Shown here one piece after another: positions 7,351 through 15,020 of a DNA stretch of 20,017 nucleotides. The stretch's first letter is position 1. The number at the start of each line of letters is the position of its first letter. The stretch is from a virus. The stretch spans positions 1-20,017 of the IMG/VR virus record IMGVR_UViG_3300028569_000211; one strand, 5' to 3'. Below the pieces are notes generated by a model. It searched no databases. It saw only the letters and a list, made by a program, of their open reading frames with translations, and was not told the DNA's origin. The position numbers were made by a program, and so were the translations under genes.

Positions 7351-9447
7351 ATGAAAGTTAAGGTAAAACATATAAAGTGTGATATGTCTGAAAAAGACAG
7401 AAAGTTAGCAAACGATTTTATAAAATTTCTACAAAAAAAATATCCATTAAAAGAAGAAATTACAATTATTTTTACTGGTGAAAGATTTGGTACAATGTCA
7501 TCTGGAAGTAGAACTCAAGATTCTGAATTAAAGATATTAACTAAAGGAAGAATGAATAGAGATATTTTTAGAACTTTAGCGCACGAATGGGTACACGAAT
7601 GGCAAATGAATGTAAAAAGAAAAAAACCAACTAATGATGGTATTGGTGGACCACTAGAAGATGAGGCAAATGCTGAAGCGGGTTCTCTATTAAAAAAATT
7701 TGAAAAGTCTTTCCCGGATAAAGAAGAAATGATGTATGAGAGTATAAATAAAAAAATTAATTTATTAAAAGAAAATATTTTAATTACTGAAAAACAAAAC
7801 ATCAAAGAAGAATTTCTTTTAGAGATGAAAAAAATTGGTATTGAAAAACTACCTTATTCGTATTCGGCATTAAAACAATTTGTTGATCCAGAAACAATGG
7901 ACATACATTATAACAAACATTATAAAGGTTATGTTAAAAAATTAAATGACGCTCTTTCTAAAAAAAATTATAAAGATGTTGATTTAGAAGATATTATAAA
8001 ATCTATTAGTAAGTACGATACAAAAGTTAGAAACAACGCAGGTGGTGCATTTAATCACGCATTGTTTTGGAAAATGTTATCACCAAAAAAACAAATCCCA
8101 AAAGGTGAGATTTTTGAAAAAATTACCAGACAATATGGTAATATTAAAAAAATGAAAGACGAGTTTAATGAAGTCGCTAAAGAAAGGTTTGGTTCTGGTT
8201 GGGTTTGGCTTGTTTTAACAAAAACAAATAGATTAAAAATTATGTCCACACCAAACCAAGATAATCCACTGATGAATATTATTAAAGATGGTGGATATCC
8301 ACTTCTTGGTCTTGATTTGTGGGAACACGCATATTATCTTAGATATAGAAATAAAAGAGATGAATACATTAAAAAGTTCTGGAACCATATAAATTGGGAA
8401 TTTGTTAATGAACTTTATGTTGGTAAATCTAAGAAAAAATTAAACGAAACATATTTGAGGGTTCTATTAGAAAGTGAAGAATTTGAACCTGATGTTAAAC
8501 GAGCAATGAATCGAGAATTACAAAAAATTAGACTAATTCCTTTGGATACTGAAGCTGGTGAAGTTGCTATTAATAATATTATAACAATTGAAATTGATGA
8601 ACGTGGTTTAAAATTTAATAGAACAATAGAAGGTCTTATGAATTTAGATTTATCTGAAACTTCCGAAAGAACAAAATTTAGATTTAATAATTATTACCAA
8701 AGATTTGTTAGAAGTAGATCAAGAGGTTTAGATTTTGAAGCATTAATTTCTGGTTTGCTTGGTGGACAAATTCCTTCTGGTTTAAATACACCTTATGATT
8801 TAATAACACCAGAAGGATTAAAAATTTCTTGTAAAATAGTAAGAAACACAAGTGAGTCACCGGTTTTAAAAGGGATTAAAGCATCACTTTCTGGATATAT
8901 TAATTCGTATACCGGTAGTGAAGAAAATAAAAAATATTTACAATCAATTGAAAATGAATCTAATTTTATTGCTCAGTTGATTAGTAGTCAAAACCAAGAT
9001 ATAGTTAATGTTGCTGAAGATTTAATTGATTACTTATTAAGTGATATTGACGGTATGTTATTGGGTGTACCAAAAGATAATTATGAAATATCATTATATT
9101 ATTATGATAAGAATGCACTTAAAAATATTCTTAAATTACCTGGTATGACGACAGCACCAAAATCAAAAAATTCACAACAAATAAGATTTTCAACAAAAAT
9201 ATTAAAATTAACCGATTCTGATGTGGCACCACAAAGAGGTGCAATAAAGTTTCCAAAAATATCAACCCAAGAATATTCAGAATTTTTATTAGGTGATGAT
9301 AAAACAAAAGAAGTTCTTGATTTATTTAATAACTTAGGTCAAAAATATGGTGTTGGTAAATTAGGTGATAACATCCCACAAGATATAATTAGGAACCTTT
9401 CTAGAAATGAAAGATTCAAAATGGATGTAAGAAGAATACTAAAATAA
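7351..9447 (+). CDS. Three-part fusion: HExxH peptidase-like, Mn/Fe superoxide dismutase, nuclease-like C-terminus
   Basis: A single open frame of 698 residues. Residues about 1-125 carry a zincin signature, LAHEWVHEWQ (His78, Glu79, His82), with a possible third ligand in EDEANAEAG (103-111). Residues about 160-356 are a complete iron/manganese superoxide dismutase, converting superoxide to peroxide and oxygen. Its metal ligands His186 (in IHYNKHYKGYV), His236 (in GGAFNHALFW), Asp322 and His326 (in LDLWEHAYYL) are all present, and Gln303 in the PNQDNPL segment is at the position typical of Mn enzymes. Residues about 370-698 match nothing I know well; DFEALISGLLGG (461-472) and YDLITPEGLKISCK (482-495) faintly recall a PD-(D/E)XK nuclease core. 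Spacer segments rich in Lys/Glu/Asn separate the parts. The next gene is a gp13-like neck protein, so a virion or assembly role is possible. Confidence 0.85.
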   Translation: MKVKVKHIKCDMSEKDRKLANDFIKFLQKKYPLKEEITIIFTGERFGTMSSGSRTQDSELKILTKGRMNRDIFRTLAHEWVHEWQMNVKRKKPTNDGIGGPLEDEANAEAGSLLKKFEKSFPDKEEMMYESINKKINLLKENILITEKQNIKEEFLLEMKKIGIEKLPYSYSALKQFVDPETMDIHYNKHYKGYVKKLNDALSKKNYKDVDLEDIIKSISKYDTKVRNNAGGAFNHALFWKMLSPKKQIPKGEIFEKITRQYGNIKKMKDEFNEVAKERFGSGWVWLVLTKTNRLKIMSTPNQDNPLMNIIKDGGYPLLGLDLWEHAYYLRYRNKRDEYIKKFWNHINWEFVNELYVGKSKKKLNETYLRVLLESEEFEPDVKRAMNRELQKIRLIPLDTEAGEVAINNIITIEIDERGLKFNRTIEGLMNLDLSETSERTKFRFNNYYQRFVRSRSRGLDFEALISGLLGGQIPSGLNTPYDLITPEGLKISCKIVRNTSESPVLKGIKASLSGYINSYTGSEENKKYLQSIENESNFIAQLISSQNQDIVNVAEDLIDYLLSDIDGMLLGVPKDNYEISLYYYDKNALKNILKLPGMTTAPKSKNSQQIRFSTKILKLTDSDVAPQRGAIKFPKISTQEYSEFLLGDDKTKEVLDLFNNLGQKYGVGKLGDNIPQDIIRNLSRNERFKMDVRRILK

Positions 9448-9450
9448 TTT

Positions 9451-9480
9451 ATTGTGATATTTATATAAAAAAATCACAAT
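9451..9480 (+). promoter_or_regulatory. Inverted repeat spanning the neck-gene start codon
   Basis: ATTGTGAT (9451-9458) and ATCACAAT (9473-9480) are perfect 8-bp arms around a 14-nt A/T loop. The right arm includes the A and T of the ATG at 9479. The loop and left arm contain the GATATTTAT motif. It may be an operator or a start-occluding RNA hairpin. Confidence 0.5.
9456..9464 (+). promoter_or_regulatory. Upstream motif GATATTTAT before the neck gene
   Basis: GATATTTAT ends 14 nt before the ATG at 9479, in the main 13-16 nt spacing class. It is identical to the strings before the RHH genes at 11758 and 17237 and before the gene starting at 16112. Confidence 0.45.
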
Positions 9481-10606
9481 GGCAATTATTGATGAACCAA
9501 ACAGAAGTAAATTATACACAAAAGTAAGACATTTACTTGGCGCACCACTTAGAAGTGTTGAGTTAGAAGATGAACAAATGGACACTCTTTTAGAATTTTC
9601 TATCGACGAGTATTCACAATATGTTCAAGATTGGCTAATTGAATCGCAATGGACCGCACTTTATAATCTTAATTTAGATACGCAATCATTAACAAAAGCT
9701 TTTACAACTAGAAGTCTTGATTATGAAACAAGATACACATATGCCTATTCAAAAATCGTAGGTCTACAAGCTGGTGGTGATTCTGTATTAAAAAAGGATT
9801 ATATACAATTAGTACCTAAACAACAGATATATGAAATTCCCGCTGGTCGTGAATTAAACGAATTGTTATGGTTTTCTCCACCAGAATTAAATAATATGAC
9901 ATTTGACCCTTGGTCTTTTGGTTCTTTAGGTGTTGGTGGTGGTCTCGGAGGAGGTGGTGGTTTAGCTCAAATGGGTAATATGGGTGGTAGTTATTTTATG
10001 ATGCCAGCTTTTGATATGCTATTAAGAATGCAAGAAATTAACATACAAAGAAGAATTATTGCCGGTGAATTAACATATCGTGTAACAGCATTACCTGAAG
10101 GTAAAAAAGCAATTCACTTAATGAATACCCCTGGTGGTAAGTTTGACTTTGGTAATGGGACATTAATGAAAGGTCGTGTTTGGTATTGGTATTACGATGA
10201 TGGCGGTGATAGAGATAAATGTTTGGCTGAAAATCCAGACATAATAAGACTACCATCGGATGTTCCGTTTGATAAAATGGGTTGGAATGATTTAAATAAT
10301 CCAGCACAAGTTTGGGTTAGAAGATGGTTTATTGCTTATTGTAAGGAAACATTATCTAGAGTACGAGGTAAGTTTAGTGGAAACTTAAAAACAGGTGAAG
10401 GTGGTGATTTAACTATGGATTACGCATCACTGGCAACTGAAGCTAAAGATGAAAAGACAAAACTTATTGATGAACTTATTGGTGCTGAAGGAAGACTTAC
10501 AAGATTAAAACCAGAAAAAGTTATGGAACGTGAAGCATTACTTGCTGAAAACTTAAATAAACAGCTCAAGTTCAGAGCAATGCCAAGACAAATTTATGTA
10601 ATATGA
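9479..10606 (+). CDS. gp13-like neck (head completion) protein
   Basis: A 375-residue protein with the layout of the T4 gp13 family: an N-terminal helical segment (YTKVRHLLGAPLRSVELEDE, then LLEFSIDEYSQYVQDWLIES), a tyrosine/glycine-rich middle, a helix AFDMLLRMQEINIQRRIIAG, a beta region GRVWYWYYDD, and a C-terminal WVRRWFIAYCKETLSRVRGK helix followed by GKFSGNLKTGEGG. In T4, gp13 binds the portal after packaging and, with gp14, makes the platform for the tail. An unusual glycine-rich loop, roughly residues 149-171 (GVGGGLGGGGG and onward), interrupts the middle, and the C-terminus is longer than T4 gp13 (309 residues). The ATG is inside an inverted repeat. The stop overlaps the next ATG (ATGA), so the two genes are translationally coupled. 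Confidence 0.75.
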   Translation: MAIIDEPNRSKLYTKVRHLLGAPLRSVELEDEQMDTLLEFSIDEYSQYVQDWLIESQWTALYNLNLDTQSLTKAFTTRSLDYETRYTYAYSKIVGLQAGGDSVLKKDYIQLVPKQQIYEIPAGRELNELLWFSPPELNNMTFDPWSFGSLGVGGGLGGGGGLAQMGNMGGSYFMMPAFDMLLRMQEINIQRRIIAGELTYRVTALPEGKKAIHLMNTPGGKFDFGNGTLMKGRVWYWYYDDGGDRDKCLAENPDIIRLPSDVPFDKMGWNDLNNPAQVWVRRWFIAYCKETLSRVRGKFSGNLKTGEGGDLTMDYASLATEAKDEKTKLIDELIGAEGRLTRLKPEKVMEREALLAENLNKQLKFRAMPRQIYVI

Positions 10607-10977
10607 TAAGAGTTGAAAACATAACACCAAGAAAAAATATTGTAAAATACCAAACACATATTCCGATTGAAATACCAAGTGAGGTTGTTGTGGTACCACA
10701 AGTTACTAATAAAGTAATTTCAGAACCAATCTATAAAACTGGTGAAGAATCTTTATTAATTGTAAGAAAAATAGAACAATCTGAAGTTACTTTAAATTCT
10801 GAAACAAGTTCTAAAATTACAATAAAATCTTTATCTACTGTTATTGTAAAAACTGATATTGGCCAAATTGATGAAGAATGGGATGAACTACTTTTAGAAA
10901 AAGGAGCTTGTGTTCAGTTTCAGTTTGTTGAAGGAAACTGGTATATCCTATCAAGTGATGGTTTGAAGATGAGTTAG
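10603..10977 (+). CDS. Small probable virion protein, function unknown
   Basis: A 124-residue protein whose ATG overlaps the stop of the gp13-like gene (ATGA), indicating coupled expression with it. The N-terminal third is proline- and valine-rich (PIEIPSEVVVVPQVTNKVI). The rest is predicted almost entirely as beta strands: SLLIVRKIEQSEVTL, SKITIKSLSTVIVKTDIG, then EEWDELLLEKGACVQFQFVE and NWYILSSDGLKMS. The last segment looks like a compact beta domain ending that could trimerise or decorate a capsid or fibre, but I do not recognise the family. Its 3' end overlaps, tail to tail, the end of the broken HNH reading frame by 27 bp. Position next to the neck gene suggests a structural or head-completion role; this is inference only. 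Confidence 0.7.
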   Translation: MIRVENITPRKNIVKYQTHIPIEIPSEVVVVPQVTNKVISEPIYKTGEESLLIVRKIEQSEVTLNSETSSKITIKSLSTVIVKTDIGQIDEEWDELLLEKGACVQFQFVEGNWYILSSDGLKMS

Positions 10978-11622
10978 TATTTTTGAACCTTTACTTAAAT
11001 TTTCTTTAGCCCAAAGAGGCTGTAGATTTGAATAATGACACAACTTATATAGTTCTTCTTTTGATTTTGCCGAGGATAATGGTATTACGTGATCAATGTG
11101 CCAACCGTATAAACCGTGATTTTCCCAGGTCATTTCGTTCTTAAATTGTTTTTCTATATGTTCTTTTAAAAATTGGGGAGTACAACCAACAATATCAAAA
11201 GTTTTATTTTTTTTGGTTATGTTGTTTATTCGTATGTAATCTTTTATCCTCTGTCTAACAACGTCCGCTAATCTATATTTTACGTCGGTTTTTCATTTGT
11301 ATTTACGATACTTCCTCCGTCTATCAATTTGTTCGTCTTTAGTTTTATTTTTATGGTAAGATTTTAATTTAATTGTCTTAATTTTTTCAGGATTTTCTAA
11401 AAGTCTAATTTTATCTTTTTCTTTAATCTTTTCTTTATTATTTTCATAATATTTTTTTATGGTTTCTTTTCTTTTTTCCGGATTTCTTTTTCGATACTCC
11501 GAACTTTCAATTTTCCTACAATCATTACAATGTACCCTCAAGCCATCTTTTCTTTTTTTGTCAACACCAAAAAAACATAATTTTTTTTCTTCTTTACATT
11601 TACTACAAATTTTTGTTTCCAT
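10951..11622 (-). pseudogene. HNH homing-type endonuclease interrupted by an in-frame TGA
   Basis: Read from the ATG at 11622, this is a phage HNH endonuclease of the kind with an N-terminal zinc-binding head: CSKC (residues 6-9) and CNDC (32-35), a long Lys/Glu helix, then a TGA at 11293-11295. The very same frame continues past it for about 110 codons with KTDVKYRLADVVRQRIKDYI, IVGCTPQFLKEHIEKQF, and the catalytic core WHIDHVIPLSSAKS plus CHYSNLQPLWAKENLSKGSK. One nonsense change therefore separates head and catalytic core, with no frameshift. The core after the TGA could restart at the ATG at 11133 but would lack the zinc head. The gene's start lies inside the RHH gene at 11603-11758. TGA is used as an ordinary stop elsewhere here (gp13-like gene, upstream glycosyltransferase), so recoding is unlikely. 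Confidence 0.8.
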
Positions 11623-11758
11623 AATACTCCCTAACTAATTTTTCAAGTAATGTGGAGACCTTATAACCATCTTCTTTTATTTTTTGATATAATTTAGGGT
11701 CTAAACTTATACCAAATTTTATTTTCCTATCCTCTTGTTTAATCTTCGGTCTTCCCAT
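11603..11758 (-). CDS. RHH-type DNA-binding protein of the RHH/HNH cassette, copy A
   Basis: A 51-residue basic protein: MGRPKIKQEDRKIKFGISLD, then helices PKLYQKIKEDG and VSTLLEKLVREYYG, ending NKNL. The strand KIKFGISL followed by two helices is the ribbon-helix-helix pattern of CopG/Arc-type repressors. The last 7 codons and stop overlap, in another frame, the start of the HNH gene (11622), so the two are read from one message and translation may be coupled. A paralogue with the same overlap lies at 17237-17392; 27 of 51 aligned residues are the same by my count. The likely job is to repress the cassette itself, since a partly palindromic AAAGTTTCACTTT lies just upstream. The start follows the GATATTTAT motif by 3 nt. 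Confidence 0.75.
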   Translation of the reverse strand: MGRPKIKQEDRKIKFGISLDPKLYQKIKEDGYKVSTLLEKLVREYYGNKNL

Positions 11759-11761
11759 AAT

Positions 11762-11770
11762 ATAAATATC
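11762..11770 (-). promoter_or_regulatory. Upstream motif GATATTTAT before RHH copy A
   Basis: The minus strand reads GATATTTAT ending 3 nt before the ATG at 11758. Copy B of the cassette keeps the same string 4 nt before its ATG. Confidence 0.45.
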
Positions 11771-11782
11771 TGTTAGTTTATT

Positions 11783-11795
11783 AAAGTTTCACTTT
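11783..11795 (-). promoter_or_regulatory. Candidate operator of the RHH/HNH cassette, copy A
   Basis: AAAGTTTCACTTT is an inverted repeat (AAAGT, 3-nt centre, ACTTT) about 25 bp upstream of the RHH ATG. The reverse-strand core GTGAAACTTT recurs at 17202-17211 upstream of copy B, although the rest of both leaders has diverged. Confidence 0.4.
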
Positions 11796-11805
11796 TATTA
11801 AAAAT

Positions 11806-14778
11806 TTATGAAATAAATTTTTGCATATATGGGTCAACACCCTCATACATATGGTAAGGTGAGGTGTTAATGTTTTCCCAAAAATTTAATTCTTCTTGTG
11901 ATATTGTCATAACGTCTTCTAGTTTATCTTGGTCTCCATCGTCAAACGGAACACCATTTATTAACTCACATTGGTCCTTGGTAAAGAAAGGTCTATCCTC
12001 TGGATTTTTAACTAAAAACCCTTCTCTGACTTCTTGTTTAAAACAAACAAGTAGTGGTTCTACTCTTTTATTGAAAGTTGCAATTGCTCTTTGGATATTA
12101 TATTCACCGGTTAATCCTGGGTTACTTTCTAATTCTTGGGGATTAATTCTATAACAGTTTAATTGTATAACAGAACCGACAAGATCAGAAAACGCTCGTT
12201 GGTATGCCGAATCTGTTGGGATACCTGTGTTTGCTTCTTTATTTGGTGAGTCACTTCTTACCCAGTTATCATCAGACCAAGATTGTTCCCACCCATTTTT
12301 AAGTAAGAATTTTACTTTTTCTTTATGACTTTCATTAGTTTGGAAAAATAAATTTAAGTGTTCTTGTGACCAACCCTTCTTTGGTTTATTAACTTTCTGA
12401 ACATCACCGTGTGAAGCTTTTGTTCCGTTGTTTACATAATAAATTACATCACCAAGATTAACATTAAGACCTTCATTTATTGCAAGTTCCATATGTGCTT
12501 GTCTTGATATAAAGGCACCAGCTTTTGTTTTGGTTTTACTTCGTTTAATGTAATCATCAATTGATTGTTTTATTCTTGCTTTACTCGCAATATCAATAAG
12601 TGGTATTTTTTGGTCAAAGATTCTTTGTATGTATTCATAATACCACTCAACAAATCCTTGTCCATTACCATTAAGTAATAACTTAATTGCTTTATCTAAG
12701 AAAATCTCAATATATTTTGGCATCTTTTTAGATTTAATACTATTACCAGTAAGTTTGATTTTACCTTTTTCTGTTATTAACGCATAATTCTTACGAGCAA
12801 GATTAATACATGCCGGCCATCTACCGTCCGTATCGAGCGCCATTTCACCTTTCATTGCCAAATCATTAAATTCCATAACATCTGCCTCCTCACCAAAATA
12901 TTCTTTACCTTTCGTTACTTTCCAGTTTAAACCCTTACCAACATATCTTCTACTATCAACACCATCTGGGACAGAAAAATTGACACCATCAGTATCCATC
13001 ACAGTCGCAGAATATCCTCTTTCACCAAAAAAATTTATCATCATTCGTAGATATTGTCTTCCTGTTGTTGTAATCATTTCCCCTTTATCCATATCACCCC
13101 AAGGAAAAACTTGTGGGGCAGAAAGTGCACCGAATAAAGAGTTAATAAATATCTTAATTGGTAATTGTTTAGTATCAAATGACTTTGATTTTTTTGAATC
13201 AACGTTACTGTATTCTTCGGCTAAATTTTTATACATAATTCGGGTATTCCTAAAATAAGATAGGAGACCCTTCATAACACCTGTTATATCCGATTCTGGA
13301 AATACATTATGAACTAACTGAATAGACGGATAAAGTGATGAATAATCCAGTTTCAAAATATTTTTAGAATACCCAACTTTTAATAATCTTGATAATCCAC
13401 CAACAAAGTTTCTTTTTTCTTTCTTTGTAGGAATTGCAAGTCCATTTTTATATGACCAGGCAAGCATTACAAGCTTCCAGATTGTTGCGGTACCCATAGT
13501 TGATACTCTTTCATATGTTGTTGGGAGAAGTGACGCCAGAAGGAATGAACCTTGGTTAAATTCTTCATCAACAAGTAACGTTTCTTCTAAGTCATCGTCA
13601 AGGTAACGTTCCACAATGTCGTCCCCCGTTGTTTGAATATAAATGTCAGTTCTTCTTGAACATACCTCATCTATCTTTTCGTCTACACCAACCTTTTTAT
13701 ATTTTCCGTTTTCTATGTTTAACCAGTATAAGTTTTTTTCTTTGTATAAAGAACCAATCTTATCGTGATCAATATAAACACGATCTTTTGCTTCACCATC
13801 AATAAATTTTGTAATATATTTAAGACCCGCTTCTTTGATTGAAGAATTAATTGCTTGAGCTCTACGAACTGAATGGATAATATCAATGATGTTATAACCC
13901 CACATTTGAGTCTGAGTAAATTTTTCAACCTCGTTACCAAGTTTTAACATCGAATCTTTTTGTGTTATTGACCTTTCACCGTGAAGTGACTTTGCAATTT
14001 TTTTAATATCAAGATTTAACATCTTACATCTTTCATAAATCCAATACCAGTCAAAGTTTGCTGAGTTATAACCAGAAATGATTGATGGTTTTATTTCGTC
14101 TATAATTTTAAAGAACTCAACAAGACCTTTTCGTTCTTCGTCTTCATTTGAACACTCAATTACTTTTCTGTAACCTTTATTTGTTTTAATTCCAATCATA
14201 AAGATACAACCATCTCTAGGCTCTAAAGAGGTCGTCTCAAGGTCAAATACAAGTCTATGAATATCGTTGTACTCATCAAATCCTTTAAATAGTCTTTTTT
14301 CTTTTGATATTAAAAATTGTTCCGTTGGTGTTAACATTAAGAATTTATCTTTTGCTTTTTCACCCCAGGGATCAATACCACCGTCTCTAAAAAATTGTGA
14401 TAGTGCTCTATACCCTTTTAATGATTTAACAAGGAATGTTAAGCCTTTTTCTAATTGTTCATTACCATCAGTTCTTAACTTTTCAATAACAATACCATAT
14501 TTAGACATTGCTTCTTTTTGTAAAGCTTTTGAACCTTGATAAAAGTTAAGTCCACGTAAGTCACCAACCCACGCAAATGCTATTAAACTATCTCTAACGA
14601 TTGATTTTCCCTTTCCGGGTACTTCTTTGATTTTATAAATGTGGTCTTTTTGATAGTCGAACTCTATTGTCACAATGTGTTCTTCAGGGTCGTTTCCTTC
14701 TAGAAACGATTTAATTTCTTCTGCTGTTATCATAATATATTTTTTGAGTGGTTCATTTGCTGTCGCACAAAACGACAT
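11806..14778 (-). CDS. Replicative DNA polymerase, family B (T4 gp43-like)
   Basis: Phage replicase with 3'-5' proofreading. Exonuclease motifs: Exo I VFDLETTSL (Asp179, Glu181), Exo II ISGYNSANFDWYW (Asp243) and a probable Exo III RYLDDDLEET (Tyr392, Asp396). Polymerase motifs: A LKLDYSSLYPSI (Asp478), B KQLPIKIFINSLFGAL (Lys537 to Gly550) and C TVMDTDGVNF (Asp595, Asp597). Motif C has Gly where DTDS is usual. Length, about 990 residues, is near T4 gp43 (898) with a longer N-terminus. Two starts are possible: the ATG at 14778, which sits 13 nt after an ATATTTAT motif, the same spacing as at 16112 and 17141, or the ATG at 14733 (MITAEEIKSFL), which gives a more ordinary N-terminus. I keep 14778 on the motif evidence. 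No intron or split is seen. Confidence 0.95.
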   Translation of the reverse strand: MSFCATANEPLKKYIMITAEEIKSFLEGNDPEEHIVTIEFDYQKDHIYKIKEVPGKGKSIVRDSLIAFAWVGDLRGLNFYQGSKALQKEAMSKYGIVIEKLRTDGNEQLEKGLTFLVKSLKGYRALSQFFRDGGIDPWGEKAKDKFLMLTPTEQFLISKEKRLFKGFDEYNDIHRLVFDLETTSLEPRDGCIFMIGIKTNKGYRKVIECSNEDEERKGLVEFFKIIDEIKPSIISGYNSANFDWYWIYERCKMLNLDIKKIAKSLHGERSITQKDSMLKLGNEVEKFTQTQMWGYNIIDIIHSVRRAQAINSSIKEAGLKYITKFIDGEAKDRVYIDHDKIGSLYKEKNLYWLNIENGKYKKVGVDEKIDEVCSRRTDIYIQTTGDDIVERYLDDDLEETLLVDEEFNQGSFLLASLLPTTYERVSTMGTATIWKLVMLAWSYKNGLAIPTKKEKRNFVGGLSRLLKVGYSKNILKLDYSSLYPSIQLVHNVFPESDITGVMKGLLSYFRNTRIMYKNLAEEYSNVDSKKSKSFDTKQLPIKIFINSLFGALSAPQVFPWGDMDKGEMITTTGRQYLRMMINFFGERGYSATVMDTDGVNFSVPDGVDSRRYVGKGLNWKVTKGKEYFGEEADVMEFNDLAMKGEMALDTDGRWPACINLARKNYALITEKGKIKLTGNSIKSKKMPKYIEIFLDKAIKLLLNGNGQGFVEWYYEYIQRIFDQKIPLIDIASKARIKQSIDDYIKRSKTKTKAGAFISRQAHMELAINEGLNVNLGDVIYYVNNGTKASHGDVQKVNKPKKGWSQEHLNLFFQTNESHKEKVKFLLKNGWEQSWSDDNWVRSDSPNKEANTGIPTDSAYQRAFSDLVGSVIQLNCYRINPQELESNPGLTGEYNIQRAIATFNKRVEPLLVCFKQEVREGFLVKNPEDRPFFTKDQCELINGVPFDDGDQDKLEDVMTISQEELNFWENINTSPYHMYEGVDPYMQKFIS

Positions 14779-14791
14779 TTACCTTACTCAG

Positions 14792-14799
14792 ATAAATAT
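14792..14799 (-). promoter_or_regulatory. Upstream motif ATATTTAT before DNA polymerase
   Basis: The minus strand reads ATATTTAT with 13 nt to the ATG at 14778. It is followed by AAGG, one of the few purine-rich stretches before a start in this window. Confidence 0.45.
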
Positions 14800-14820
14800 A
14801 TTAATTTACCTAACTAATGT

Positions 14821-14860
14821 CAAATAAAAAACCCACCTTTATTTTTGGGGTGGGTTTAAT
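14821..14860 (-). terminator. Rho-independent terminator (minus strand, possibly bidirectional)
   Basis: AAACCCACC (14829-14837) and GGTGGGTTT (14849-14857) form a 9-bp stem with an 11-nt loop. Read on the minus strand the hairpin is followed by TTTTTTATTTG, ending the operon 17141-15021 before the polymerase gene. On the plus strand it is also followed by a T-rich stretch. Confidence 0.8.
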
Positions 14861-14999
14861 TTTTTAATTCTACGACTTAATGTAATTCGTGGATCATTTT
14901 TATCCCTATTTAAACTTTCATAAGGTAATAAGAATCCAAAACTTAAAAACACCCTTCTTGTTCTACCTTATCGTTTTCTGTTAAAATATTTATTCTCAT
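14839..14999 (-). pseudogene. Small frameshifted reading frame upstream of the terminator
   Basis: The 242-bp gap between the carbonic-anhydrase-like gene and the polymerase gene holds a minus-strand frame starting ATG at 14999 (MRINILTENDKVEQEGCF, stop at 14943). In the -1 frame, overlapping that stop, a second stretch continues as LSFGFLLPYESLNRDKNDPR and then ITLSRRIKKLNPPQK, stop at 14839 inside the terminator loop. Joined by a -1 shift in the TTTTT run at 14945-14949 they would make one basic protein of about 53 residues. Slippage at TGT TTT TAA would keep the tRNA on TTT. It may be a decayed gene, a sequencing indel, a real frameshift, or chance. I do not recognise the product. Confidence 0.3.
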
Positions 15000-15020
15000 A
15001 TTATTTATTTTTTAATTTAC

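Noticed and set aside
11293-11295. TGA read as an amino acid (altered genetic code or readthrough)
   Set aside because: The long genes in this window contain no in-frame TGA, and at least two genes end in TGA with tight overlap to the next start, so TGA behaves as a normal stop.
14870-15020. A second polymerase-associated gene in the gap
   Set aside because: Apart from the frameshifted pair of short frames no frame of useful length exists here.
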